DNA of 64,000 nucleotides, from the NCBI GenBank assembly GCA_020723485.1, contig DYIU01000002.1, positions 219,543 to 283,542 on the forward strand. Reading direction: 5' to 3'. Shown piece by piece: positions 32,485 through 40,478 of the stretch. The notes below the pieces were generated by a model. The model had not been told where the DNA came from and did not search any database. It saw only the letters and a list, made by a program, of their open reading frames with translations. Both the position numbers and the translations under genes were made by a program. Source of the DNA: Acidimicrobium ferrooxidans. Lineage in GTDB: Bacteria; Actinomycetota; Geothermincolia; Fen-727; Anoxymicrobiaceae. Numbering within the stretch: position 1 is the stretch's first letter; each line of letters starts with the position of its first letter.

Positions 32485-33822
32485 TCAGAGTATCGAGAGG
32501 TGGCTCTCCAGCTCGAACTCGGTCACCTGCGCCCTGTACTGCTCCCACTCTATCTTCTTGTCGCGGATGAGCGAGCTGAACACGTGCTCCCCGAGGCAGT
32601 CGTAGAGGAGGTCGCTGCCCTCGGCCAGGGTTATGGCCTCCCAGAGGTCGGACGGCAGCGCCTTTATGCCGAGCCTCTTGCGCTCTTCCTCGCCCATCTC
32701 GTAGATGTTCCGCTCGATGGGCTCGCCGGGGTCTATGTCCTCCTCGATGCCCTTCAGGCCGGCCGCGAGCATGGCCGCGAAAGCCAGGTACGGGTTGGCG
32801 GCGGGGTCAGGCGAGCGGAACTCTATCCTGGTGGCCTTCTCCTTGCCCGGCTTGTAGACCGGGACCCTTATCATGTCTGAGCGGTTGCGCTGGGCCCATG
32901 ACAGGTATACCGGGGCCTCGTAGCCCGGGACCAGCCGTTTGTATGAGTTCACCCACTGGTTGGTGACCAGGCAGATCTCGGGCGCGTACTTCATCAGACC
33001 GCCGATAAAGGCCTTCGCCTCGCCGGTCAGGAAGTACTTGTCCTTCGGGTCGAAGAAAGCGTTCGAGTCACCCTTGAAGAGCGACATGTGCGTGTGCATG
33101 CCGCTGCCGTTCTCTCCGAACAGGGGCTTGGGCATGAAGGTCGCATACGCACCGTGTTTCATGGCGACCTCCTTGATGACCAGCCTGTATGTCATCGCGT
33201 TGTCGGCCATCTGGAGGGCGTCCGTATACCTGAGGTCTATCTCGTGCTGGCTGGGGCCCACCTCGTGGTGAGAGTACTCCACCCCGATACCCATCTCCTC
33301 GAGGGTGAGCACCATGTCGCGCCTCATGTCGCTCGCGATGTCGAGGGGGGTAAGGTCGAAATAACCGCCGCGATCAATCACTTTGGGCGGCAGCTCGGAG
33401 TCGGCGAAGACGTAGAACTCGAGCTCCGGGCCCACATAGTAGGTGTAACCAAGGTCTTGTGCCTTTGACAGGATGCGCTTGAGGACGAACCGCGGGTCTC
33501 CAGCGTGCGGCCTGCGGTCCGGCTCTATGATGTCGCAGAACATGCGCGCGACGGCGCTGTGCCCGCTGGGGCGCCACGGCAACAGCGCGAACGTGGACGG
33601 GTCGGGCTGCGCGATCATGTCGCTCTCGTCTATCCTGGCAAAGCCCTGGATGGACGAACCGTCAAATCCCATCCCGCTCTCCATGGCCTCGGCGAGCTCT
33701 TCCCTGGTGATTGCGAAGCTCTTCAGGAAGCCCAGTATGTCGGTGAACCAGAGCCTGATGAACTTTACGTCGTGCTCCCTGACCGCCTCGAGCACGTATT
33801 CCTTGTCCGGTGTACCTGTCAT
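32485..33822 (-). CDS. glnA: Glutamine synthetase type I (alpha-like)
   Basis: GlnA makes glutamine from glutamate, ammonia and ATP. The 445-residue protein has MGFDGSSIQGF near residue 50, KPLFGENGSGMHTHMS and the NRSDMIRVP substrate region. Length and the segment NIYEMGEEERKRLGI fit the GSI-alpha group, which lacks the adenylylation loop, so control is probably transcriptional or by feedback. ATG at 33822 follows GGAGGAG. Upstream are a TATCAT -10 box at 33863-33858 and a four-box GlnR-like operator. The gene directly upstream encodes the probable regulator. Confidence 0.96.
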   Translation of the reverse strand: MTGTPDKEYVLEAVREHDVKFIRLWFTDILGFLKSFAITREELAEAMESGMGFDGSSIQGFARIDESDMIAQPDPSTFALLPWRPSGHSAVARMFCDIIEPDRRPHAGDPRFVLKRILSKAQDLGYTYYVGPELEFYVFADSELPPKVIDRGGYFDLTPLDIASDMRRDMVLTLEEMGIGVEYSHHEVGPSQHEIDLRYTDALQMADNAMTYRLVIKEVAMKHGAYATFMPKPLFGENGSGMHTHMSLFKGDSNAFFDPKDKYFLTGEAKAFIGGLMKYAPEICLVTNQWVNSYKRLVPGYEAPVYLSWAQRNRSDMIRVPVYKPGKEKATRIEFRSPDPAANPYLAFAAMLAAGLKGIEEDIDPGEPIERNIYEMGEEERKRLGIKALPSDLWEAITLAEGSDLLYDCLGEHVFSSLIRDKKIEWEQYRAQVTEFELESHLSIL

Positions 33823-33857
33823 GACTCCTCCTTGCTGCTGACCTGCATCACATCCCG

Positions 33858-33911
33858 ATGATACGGCGGCGTTGTTTCGGAAATGTTTCAAGCGGGTGAA
33901 AAGGTTGTTAA
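33858..33911 (-). promoter_or_regulatory. GlnR-like four-box operator and promoter of glnA
   Basis: On the minus strand the pentamers TTAAC (33911-33907), TTCAC (33900-33896), GAAAC (33889-33885) and GAAAC (33878-33874) repeat every 11 bp. This is the spacing of actinobacterial GlnR boxes. A TATCAT -10 box (33863-33858) follows 10 nt later with no good -35, as expected for an activator-dependent promoter. The GAAACAACGCC ending is identical at the amtB operator (5658-5695). Confidence 0.7.
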
Positions 33912-33927
33912 CAGGCCTCCCGGCCGC

Positions 33928-34593
33928 TCAGGAGGTGACGAAACGGTAGCCGACGCCGTGTACGGTCTCGATGTACTGCCTGGAGCCTTCGATCTTCGCC
34001 CGCACCCGTCTCACGTGTACGTCAACGGTGCGGGTCCCCCCGTAGTAGTCATATCCCCAGATGCCGCGGAGGAGCTCTTCACGAGAGAAGGCCTTGCCCG
34101 GCGATGAAGCGAGCTTCCGGAGCAACTCGAACTCCTTGTAGGTGAGGTCCACCGCTCCACCCTCCATGAACACCTGGTGCGCTTCCAGGTTGATGACGAG
34201 GTCACCGATGACTATCGCCTCGCCTTCGCCGCCCCGCTTGACCTCCACGGTCCTGACCCTGTAGACGAGCTCGCCGGCGCCTCCCGGCGAGACCAGGAAG
34301 TCATCCACGGCCCTCAGGGTATCGGTATCCTGGAGCCTGTCCATCGCGTCGAGCGCCGCAATCATCGGGATCCTCGATATCCTGCCGCCCGCCCCGTTCA
34401 TTATCGACCGTAGCTCCCTTGCGAGCCTGGCCGACGGGTTTACCAGCACCACGGCGGCGGGCACCCGTGTCCCCGGCTCGGCGACGCCTGCAGGGCCGTC
34501 CAGGCTGACGACCGTCACGCCCAGCAGGTCGAGCCCCTCGGCCAGGGAATCCGCGTATCCCGAACCGTCACCAAGGAACGCGTACGTGGTCAC
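33928..34593 (-). CDS. OmpR-family orphan regulator with degenerate receiver, GlnR-like
   Basis: This is a 221-residue DNA-binding regulator. The C-terminal winged helix (about 125-220) is canonical: LTYKEFELLRKLASSPGKAFSREELL, then RTVDVHVRRVRAKIEG and TVHGVGYRF. The N-terminal receiver has lost the acidic pocket, and the phospho-acceptor position reads VVLVNPSA with Asn instead of Asp. Actinobacterial GlnR is likewise a phosphorylation-independent OmpR protein. The start is GTG, overlapping the nadE stop by 4 bp (GTGA). It lies just before glnA, whose promoter has GlnR-like boxes. No histidine kinase is adjacent. GlnR identity is inferred from context. Confidence 0.85.
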   Translation of the reverse strand: MTTYAFLGDGSGYADSLAEGLDLLGVTVVSLDGPAGVAEPGTRVPAAVVLVNPSARLARELRSIMNGAGGRISRIPMIAALDAMDRLQDTDTLRAVDDFLVSPGGAGELVYRVRTVEVKRGGEGEAIVIGDLVINLEAHQVFMEGGAVDLTYKEFELLRKLASSPGKAFSREELLRGIWGYDYYGGTRTVDVHVRRVRAKIEGSRQYIETVHGVGYRFVTS

Positions 34594-35363
34594 ATCGCTT
34601 CGCCTCCCGGCGAGGTCTCGCCGCCCGGTCCGGCAGGCTCGAATACGGGAATGGCCGACCTCTTGTGCTCGCTCGCGCGCACCATCATCCGTACCTTGTC
34701 GACCGCGCCCGGGTCCCCCGAAGGTACCTCCCCACTCTCCAGCGCCTTCAGTATCGCGTCCAGCTCCGTGTAGGTGATGCCCATCTCGCCCTCGTCCGTC
34801 TGTCCGTCCCACAGGCCCGCGCTTGGGGGCTTGTCCAGGATGGCCCGCGGGACCCCCAGCCGCTCGGCCAGCCCGTACAGGTCGGTCTTGTAGATGCCGG
34901 CCAGGGGGCATATATCGGCCCCGCCGTCGCCGTACTTCGTGAAGTAGCCGACGCTGCGCTCGCTCTTATTGGAGGTGCCCACCACCAGCATCCCGCGGTC
35001 GTTCGCCACGAAGTACAGCGCCGCCATTCTCAACCTCGGTTTGAGGTTGGAGACCGCGGCGTCGCACCCCGGAGGCAGCGCTGCCAGCATGCTCTCGAGT
35101 GCCGGGGTGAGGTCGACGGTGATGGTCGCGACCCCGGCCGCCTTCGCGGCCAGGAGCGCGTCGTCCGCGTCGCAGCTCTGGCTCATGCAGGGCATTATGA
35201 CCCCGAGGGCATCATCACCGAACGCGCGCCCGCACAAGGCGGCTACCGCCGCCGAGTCCAGGCCGCCGCTCATCCCGAAGACGGCCCCTCGGGCGCCGGC
35301 CGAATCCACCTGCCTCCTCATCCACTCGACAATCTCGTCAACCATCTTCCGTCCCTTTTCCAT
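34590..35363 (-). CDS. nadE: NAD+ synthetase, ammonia-dependent type
   Basis: This 257-residue stand-alone synthetase lacks the glutaminase domain of the first NadE. The PP-loop FGMSGGLDSAAVAALC, VVGTSNKSERSVGYFTKYGDGG and DKPPSAGLWDGQTDEGEMG identify the family. It uses free ammonia directly. It is translated with the GlnR-like regulator (4-bp overlap), which ties NAD synthesis to nitrogen control. The start may be ATG 35363 or ATG 35345; the latter has the better GGGACGG site. Confidence 0.92.
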   Translation of the reverse strand: MEKGRKMVDEIVEWMRRQVDSAGARGAVFGMSGGLDSAAVAALCGRAFGDDALGVIMPCMSQSCDADDALLAAKAAGVATITVDLTPALESMLAALPPGCDAAVSNLKPRLRMAALYFVANDRGMLVVGTSNKSERSVGYFTKYGDGGADICPLAGIYKTDLYGLAERLGVPRAILDKPPSAGLWDGQTDEGEMGITYTELDAILKALESGEVPSGDPGAVDKVRMMVRASEHKRSAIPVFEPAGPGGETSPGGEAM

Positions 35364-35402
35364 ATGACTCGAAGCCTTTACGGCCCTCCTGAGAAAATGA
35401 TA

Positions 35403-36770
35403 CTAGACCGTGGCGCCGGAGGCACCCGGGGCCGCACCGGACCGGCGGAGCACCGCGGCGAACATGCCGTCGCACGGCTCCGGCGAGAGGTACAGCTCCA
35501 GGTACTTCCCGGTTCCCGAGGGCACGACCTCGAAGCCAGGGCTCCTTGCGAGAAAAGCCTCCACGACCCCCTGGTTCTCCCGCCTCGATACCGTGCACGT
35601 TGAATAGACCAGCAGTCCGCCTGGCCCCAGCATCCGGGCAGCCTCCAGCACGAGCTCGAGCTGGAGGGCGGCGAGCCGTTCCACGTCCTCGGGCCTCTTC
35701 CGCCAACGGGCGTCCGGCCTTCGGGCCAGCGTCCCGAGCCCCGTGCACGGGGCATCGACCAGCACCCGGTCGAAACACCCCTCGACACCGTCCCTCACCC
35801 GCCTAGCATCCATGGCGACGGTCCTCACTATGCTGTTGCCGAGCCTCGCGGCGGCCTCCTTCACCTTCTCGAGCCGGGAGGGGTCGAGGTCCACGGCGAG
35901 TACCCGGCCCTCGTTGTGCATCATCTCGGCCAGGTGGTTGGCCTTGCCGCCGGGCGCCGCGCACAGGTCGAGGGCTCCAGCGCCCGGCTCGGGTGACACG
36001 AGGCGCCCTACCGCGATGGCGCCCTGGTCCTGTACCGAGAAGAGGCCCCGCCTGTATTCTTCCATCTCGGCTACGGGGCCGCTGCCCTTCACCAGCAGCG
36101 CCTCGGGAGCGAGCTTCCCGTTCTCCACTCGCGCCCCGGCGGCCTCCAGCCCGGACTGCAGCTCCGCCCGTGTCGTCCTCAACAGGTTGCAGCGCAACGA
36201 GAGCGGCGGCTGTCCGGCGGAGGCGGCGCACACCTTCTCGGCTGCTTCCGCGCCAAGCTCCTCGAGCCACATCTCCACTATCCAGCGCGGCAGCGAGTAC
36301 CTCGCTTCGAGGAAGGCGACCGGGTCTTCGGGCCGCGGCCACTGGAAGGTCGGCAGTCCGCGGACCAGCGCGCGCATGACTCCGTTCACGAACCCGACCG
36401 TGCGCTCACCTTCCCGCACACGCGCAAGGTCGGCCGCGAGGTCGCATGCCGCATAGTCGGGAATGTCGGTGTACATCACCTGGTACGCGGCGAGCCTCAG
36501 TATCCACATGACGCCGGGATCGATGTCGGCGAGCTCCCTCGTGGAGAACCGGGCGAGCACCCGGTCGAGGGCTCCCATCATTCGAACGGTCCCCTGCACC
36601 AGCTCGGTGACCAGGGCCCTGTCCCGCCTGTCCAGGGAACAGCCCGACAGGTGCGAGAAGAGCAGCCCGTTGAGGTACGCCCCGGTCCTGCCGTACTCCG
36701 TCAGGACTTCCACCGCGCATAGGCGGGCGCCGTGGCCCGGGGCGGGATCGCCATCCTGGGAACGGCTCAA
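35403..36770 (-). CDS. rsmB: 16S rRNA (cytosine-C5)-methyltransferase RsmB
   Basis: RsmB methylates C967 of 16S rRNA. The 455-residue protein has an N-terminal NusB-like domain (ARLCAVEVLTEYGRTGAYLN onward, about 15-150) and a SAM-binding domain with DLCAAPGGKANHLAEMM. The catalytic cysteines are in DAPCTGLG and YSTCTVSRREN. The start is TTG at 36770, 2 nt after the fmt stop, chosen because family similarity begins at once and extension would enter fmt. The def-fmt-rsmB order is widespread. Confidence 0.93.
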   Translation of the reverse strand: MSRSQDGDPAPGHGARLCAVEVLTEYGRTGAYLNGLLFSHLSGCSLDRRDRALVTELVQGTVRMMGALDRVLARFSTRELADIDPGVMWILRLAAYQVMYTDIPDYAACDLAADLARVREGERTVGFVNGVMRALVRGLPTFQWPRPEDPVAFLEARYSLPRWIVEMWLEELGAEAAEKVCAASAGQPPLSLRCNLLRTTRAELQSGLEAAGARVENGKLAPEALLVKGSGPVAEMEEYRRGLFSVQDQGAIAVGRLVSPEPGAGALDLCAAPGGKANHLAEMMHNEGRVLAVDLDPSRLEKVKEAAARLGNSIVRTVAMDARRVRDGVEGCFDRVLVDAPCTGLGTLARRPDARWRKRPEDVERLAALQLELVLEAARMLGPGGLLVYSTCTVSRRENQGVVEAFLARSPGFEVVPSGTGKYLELYLSPEPCDGMFAAVLRRSGAAPGASGATV

Positions 36771-36772
36771 CT

Positions 36773-37711
36773 CTACTGCCCGTCCGTGAAGCGCTCCGAG
36801 ACCAGGAGCCTCTGGCCGCGCGAGAACTCTCCGGCCCCCATGCGCTGTCTGCCTTCCGGCTGCAGCGACAGGACGGCCAGGCAGCTCGTGCCGGTATTCA
36901 CCAGGAAACCTTCTTTGCCCATGTTCATCAGGGTACCGGGCTCGTCCTCGGGAGGAACGTCCGTCACCTGGACGGACCATATTTTCAGGCGCCTGCCGCG
37001 GAAGAAGGTGTAGGCGCCGGGTGCGGGATTGAGCGCCCGGACGAGCCTGTCGATGTTCTCCGCGGGCATCGACCAGTCGATGTTCCCCTCTTCGCTCCTC
37101 ACCGGCGGCGCGAAGGTGGCCTTCTCCTCCTCCTGCGCGACCGGCTCCAGCGTACCTGCCTGGAGGCCGTCCAGGGTCTCCACCAGCAGGCGCGCTCCCG
37201 CGTGCGCCAGCTTCTCGGCCAGCGTCCCCGCCGTGTCGTCGTCGTTTATCGGGGCTTCCACGTGCATGAGGATGTCCCCCGAATCGAGCCCCTCGTCCAT
37301 CCGGATGGTAGTGACACCGGTTATGCTGGCCCCGTTCATCAGCGCACGCTCGATTGGCGCGGCGCCGCGGTAACGGGGAAGGAGCGAGGGGTGAAGGTTC
37401 ACGAAGCCCAGCGGCGGCACCGCGAGCAGCCATGGTGGGACCAGGACACCGTAGGCGACAACCACGCCCGCGTCCCACTGCGCAGTGTCGAGTATTCCGG
37501 ACAGCTCTGCCGGGGTGAGCGATTCCGGCGCCTGGACCTCCAGCCCCAGCTCGCGTGCCTGGGAGACAACGGGGGTCTGGCTCTGTCGCAGTCCCCGTCC
37601 GGCCGGCCTCTCGGGCCTGCCGATGACGCAGGCGACATCGTGGCTGCTGGCGACGAGATGCTCCAGCGGCTCGAGCGCGAAGCTGTCGCTGCCGAAAAAT
37701 ACTACTCTCAA
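36773..37711 (-). CDS. fmt: Methionyl-tRNA formyltransferase
   Basis: Fmt formylates initiator Met-tRNA using 10-formyltetrahydrofolate. The 312-residue protein has VVFFGSDSFALEPLE at the start, the catalytic HPSLLPRYRGAAPIERAL (with upstream N-L-H) and EGLDSGDIL. The C-terminal OB-like domain is complete. The start is TTG. It is co-transcribed with def (10 nt upstream) and rsmB. Confidence 0.96.
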   Translation of the reverse strand: MRVVFFGSDSFALEPLEHLVASSHDVACVIGRPERPAGRGLRQSQTPVVSQARELGLEVQAPESLTPAELSGILDTAQWDAGVVVAYGVLVPPWLLAVPPLGFVNLHPSLLPRYRGAAPIERALMNGASITGVTTIRMDEGLDSGDILMHVEAPINDDDTAGTLAEKLAHAGARLLVETLDGLQAGTLEPVAQEEEKATFAPPVRSEEGNIDWSMPAENIDRLVRALNPAPGAYTFFRGRRLKIWSVQVTDVPPEDEPGTLMNMGKEGFLVNTGTSCLAVLSLQPEGRQRMGAGEFSRGQRLLVSERFTDGQ

Positions 37712-37721
37712 GCGGGTGCCC

Positions 37722-38228
37722 CTATGCGGTTGCCTGCTCCCTCTGGATGGCCAGCTGCTGGTACTCTTCGAGCGCCCTTTTCTTCTCCTCGGGGTCGCAC
37801 CTGTCTATTATCAGCACGCCCTCGAGGTGGTCGCACTCGTGCTGAAGCAACTGGGCGGCGAAACCCTCGGCTTCTATCGCGATCCTATGCCCCGAAGGAG
37901 TCATGCACCTGACCTTGACCCGTCCGAACCTGGGAATGGAGACGTATACCCCGGGCAGGCTCAGGCAGCCCTCCTCGCACATCGTCTCGTCGGCGGTCTC
38001 CACTATCTCGGGGTTGATCAGGCAACGCAATCCGGAGCCCGTATCGAACACGAACAGCCGCTTGAGCACTCCGACCTGGGAAGCCGCGAGACCGACCCTT
38101 CCCGGCGAAGCCTTGAGGGTCTCCCCCATCGCCTCGATCAGCTCGTCGATCTCCCGGTCCACGGCTTCCACGTCACGGCATTCCTCGCGGAGAACCGGGT
38201 CGCCAAGGGTCTTGATCTCCAGCGCCAC
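37722..38228 (-). CDS. def: Peptide deformylase
   Basis: Def removes the N-formyl group from nascent proteins. The 168-residue metalloenzyme has all three motifs: GLAASQVGV, EEGCLSLPGV with the metal Cys, and LLQHECDHLEGVL with the HExxH metal and catalytic residues. The start is GTG with GGAGGTAAC upstream. It is first of the def-fmt-rsmB set and 31 nt after metK. Confidence 0.96.
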   Translation of the reverse strand: MALEIKTLGDPVLREECRDVEAVDREIDELIEAMGETLKASPGRVGLAASQVGVLKRLFVFDTGSGLRCLINPEIVETADETMCEEGCLSLPGVYVSIPRFGRVKVRCMTPSGHRIAIEAEGFAAQLLQHECDHLEGVLIIDRCDPEEKKRALEEYQQLAIQREQATA

Positions 38229-38259
38229 GTTACCTCCGTGGAAACCAGGTCACAGTGCT

Positions 38260-39453
38260 CTAGAGTCCCGCTTCGCTCTTAAGTATATCCGCTTTATCGG
38301 TCTTCTCCCACGTGAAACCCTCTTCGTGGCGGCCGAAATGGCCGTAAGCGGCGGTCTTCTTGTAGACAGGATTGAGCAGCTTCAGGTCTCTTATTATCGC
38401 GGCGGGCCTGAGGTCGAAGGTGCCGCTGATGATCTCAGCTATCTTATTGACGTCGACCTTCTCGGTCCCGAAAGCGTCGCACCTTATCGACACCGGGTGC
38501 GCCACTCCGATGACATACGCGAGCTGTACTTCGAAGCGGTCCGCGAGCCCCGCCGCCACCACGTTCTTGGCGACCCAGCGCGCAGCGTAGGAAGCCGAGC
38601 GGTCCACCTTGGTCGGGTCCTTGCCGGAGAACGCGCCGCCGCCGTGGCGGGCCATGCCGCCGTAGGTATCCACGATTATCTTGCGGCCTGTCAGGCCCGT
38701 GTCGGCCTTGGGTCCGCCCTGTTCGAACCTGCCGGTGCAGTTGATGAGCACCTCGGTGTCATTGTCCATGAGCTCGGGAGGCACTATAGGCTTGATGACA
38801 TGCTCGCGGAGGTCGGGGTCGAGCAGCGCCTCTATGTCGACATCGGGCCCGTGCTGGGCGGCTATCACGACCTTCGAGATCCGCACGGGACGGTCGTCCT
38901 CGTATTCGACCGTGACCTGCGTCTTTCCATCGGGCCGCAGGTAAGGCAGGACCTCGGCCTTCCTGACGTCCGCGAGCCTCCGGGCCAGCTTGTGCGCGAG
39001 TATTATGGGAAGCGGCATGAGCTCCTCGGTCTCCGTGCAGGCGTAACCGAACATCATGCCCTGGTCGCCCGCTCCGAGCTTGTCCAGCTCGTCGTCACTT
39101 CCCTGCACCCGCTCCTCCCTGGCGTCGTCCACACCCTGGGCTATGTCCGCCGACTGCGGGTCTATAGATGTCAGGACCGCGCAGGTCTCGAAGTCGAACC
39201 CGTACTTGGCCCTCGTGTAGCCGATGCCCTCGATGGTCTTGCGGACCGTTCCAGGGATGTCGACGTAGGTGCTGGTGGTGATCTCCCCGGAGACTACGAC
39301 CAGCCCGGTTGTTACGAGCGTCTCGCACGCGACGTGCGCCGATTTGTCCTCGGCGATTATCTCGTCCAGTATGGCGTCGCTGATCTGGTCAGCGACCTTG
39401 TCCGGGTGGCCTTCGGTCACCGACTCAGAGGTGAACAGCCTCTTCTGCGACAT
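38260..39453 (-). CDS. metK: S-adenosylmethionine synthetase
   Basis: MetK makes SAM from methionine and ATP. The 397-residue protein has [20 protein letters not shown] at its start, [12 protein letters not shown] and [19 protein letters not shown]-like motif (here with one substitution, RSAS). It supplies the SAM used by several methyltransferases in the window. ATG follows GGGAGGAAACC. The upstream 200 bp show no SAM riboswitch that I can recognise. Confidence 0.97.
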   Translation of the reverse strand: MSQKRLFTSESVTEGHPDKVADQISDAILDEIIAEDKSAHVACETLVTTGLVVVSGEITTSTYVDIPGTVRKTIEGIGYTRAKYGFDFETCAVLTSIDPQSADIAQGVDDAREERVQGSDDELDKLGAGDQGMMFGYACTETEELMPLPIILAHKLARRLADVRKAEVLPYLRPDGKTQVTVEYEDDRPVRISKVVIAAQHGPDVDIEALLDPDLREHVIKPIVPPELMDNDTEVLINCTGRFEQGGPKADTGLTGRKIIVDTYGGMARHGGGAFSGKDPTKVDRSASYAARWVAKNVVAAGLADRFEVQLAYVIGVAHPVSIRCDAFGTEKVDVNKIAEIISGTFDLRPAAIIRDLKLLNPVYKKTAAYGHFGRHEEGFTWEKTDKADILKSEAGL

Positions 39454-39540
39454 GGTTTCCTCCCAAATTCGTTCTCACACCGCGCGGACTTTCACGGCCG
39501 CCGGAGCGGCCGCGCATCACCCGGTCGCGGCGCCATCCAT

Positions 39541-39575
39541 AATTAAACAGCCCCCTCCTCGAGCTCGGGAGAGGG
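39541..39575 (-). terminator. Possible terminator between the lipoprotein gene and metK
   Basis: On the minus strand CCCTCTCC pairs with GGAGGGGG (one G-U pair) around a 9-nt loop, followed by GCTGTTTAATT. It would end the transcript of the lipoprotein gene that stops at 39656. The T-run is interrupted, so efficiency is doubtful. Confidence 0.45.
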
Positions 39576-39655
39576 CAGGAACCCCCGGTCCTTCGACCTC
39601 AAATACAATAGCATATATGGGCGCTTCGGGCACGGCCCGCGGTCAACCCTGTTAC

Positions 39656-40342
39656 CTAAGGCTGATTCGTGGTCTCCTTGCTGATGTAATCGCCGTTCAT
39701 CCCGTCGACGAACACGTGCAGCTCCTCGGATCCCGCGGCCGGCTCGCGGTAGGTCACGTCCCAGATCCACTTATACTTGGGCGCCGGCATCGCCTCGCCC
39801 ACGGCATCGTAGTCCGCCCTGCAGCGCAGGGTGACGTGCACCTGCGAGTCCGGGTGGTCTTTCTGGAACTGGGAGCCTCCGTTCCTCAGGCTGACCCCGT
39901 ACGCCTCGCCGGAATCCACGCGGAAATCCTCCGGCTTGAGCTTCTCGAATATCTTCTTGCCCTCGTCCCCCCCCTTGTTGACGGTGGGAACGCTGGGCCA
40001 GACCCTGCCCCTGTTGTAGATGACCAGGAACTGGCAGTCCTCCTCGGGAGTGGGAGAGAAGTAATACACCTCCCAGATGCGGGCCCGCCCTTCGCGGTCT
40101 ATGCCGTCAGGGTCGCCGTCGCGCACCTGTATCATCCAGTTCTTGTCCTGCCACTTGTCAGCGGCCGGCCGGGTGTACTGCACGGCCTCGTAGGCTGTGA
40201 CCTTCTCGGGGCGGCCCTCAGTGTCGTCGGGCAGCGTAGCGGAGCCGTCCCCGCCGCAGCCCGCGGCGAGGAGTGCCAGGCCCAGCGAGAGCACGACCAG
40301 TAGCGCGAGCGGCGCCGCGATCCTCTTTACAAGCATTCTCAT
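39656..40342 (-). CDS. Secreted lipoprotein, unknown function
   Basis: This is a 228-residue protein. A signal peptide ends in the lipobox LAAGC (Cys about 29), followed by a GGDGS linker and a mixed alpha/beta domain rich in Trp and Tyr (DKWQDKNWMIQVRDGD, ARIWEVYYFSPTPEEDCQFLVIYN). It ends with LHVFVDGMNGDYIS. No family is recognised. It is unlike the helical lipoproteins at 24.9-26.8 kb. Two adjacent ATGs (residues 1 and 3) are possible starts. Confidence 0.75.
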   Translation of the reverse strand: MRMLVKRIAAPLALLVVLSLGLALLAAGCGGDGSATLPDDTEGRPEKVTAYEAVQYTRPAADKWQDKNWMIQVRDGDPDGIDREGRARIWEVYYFSPTPEEDCQFLVIYNRGRVWPSVPTVNKGGDEGKKIFEKLKPEDFRVDSGEAYGVSLRNGGSQFQKDHPDSQVHVTLRCRADYDAVGEAMPAPKYKWIWDVTYREPAAGSEELHVFVDGMNGDYISKETTNQP

Positions 40343-40478
40343 CTCCAGGGCGTCTGTCGTCAGGTTACCCTACGGGCCGGCCCCCGAAGGCATTCGATGT
40401 CGACATTCTATATCAACACCTGTATAACGGCACCGCGCGCCGCGGGGTACCGTGTACAGTTTAGACCGGCCAGGGCGC

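Noticed and set aside
39454-39655. SAM riboswitch before metK
   Set aside because: The leader lacks a recognisable SAM aptamer; only a terminator-like hairpin is visible.
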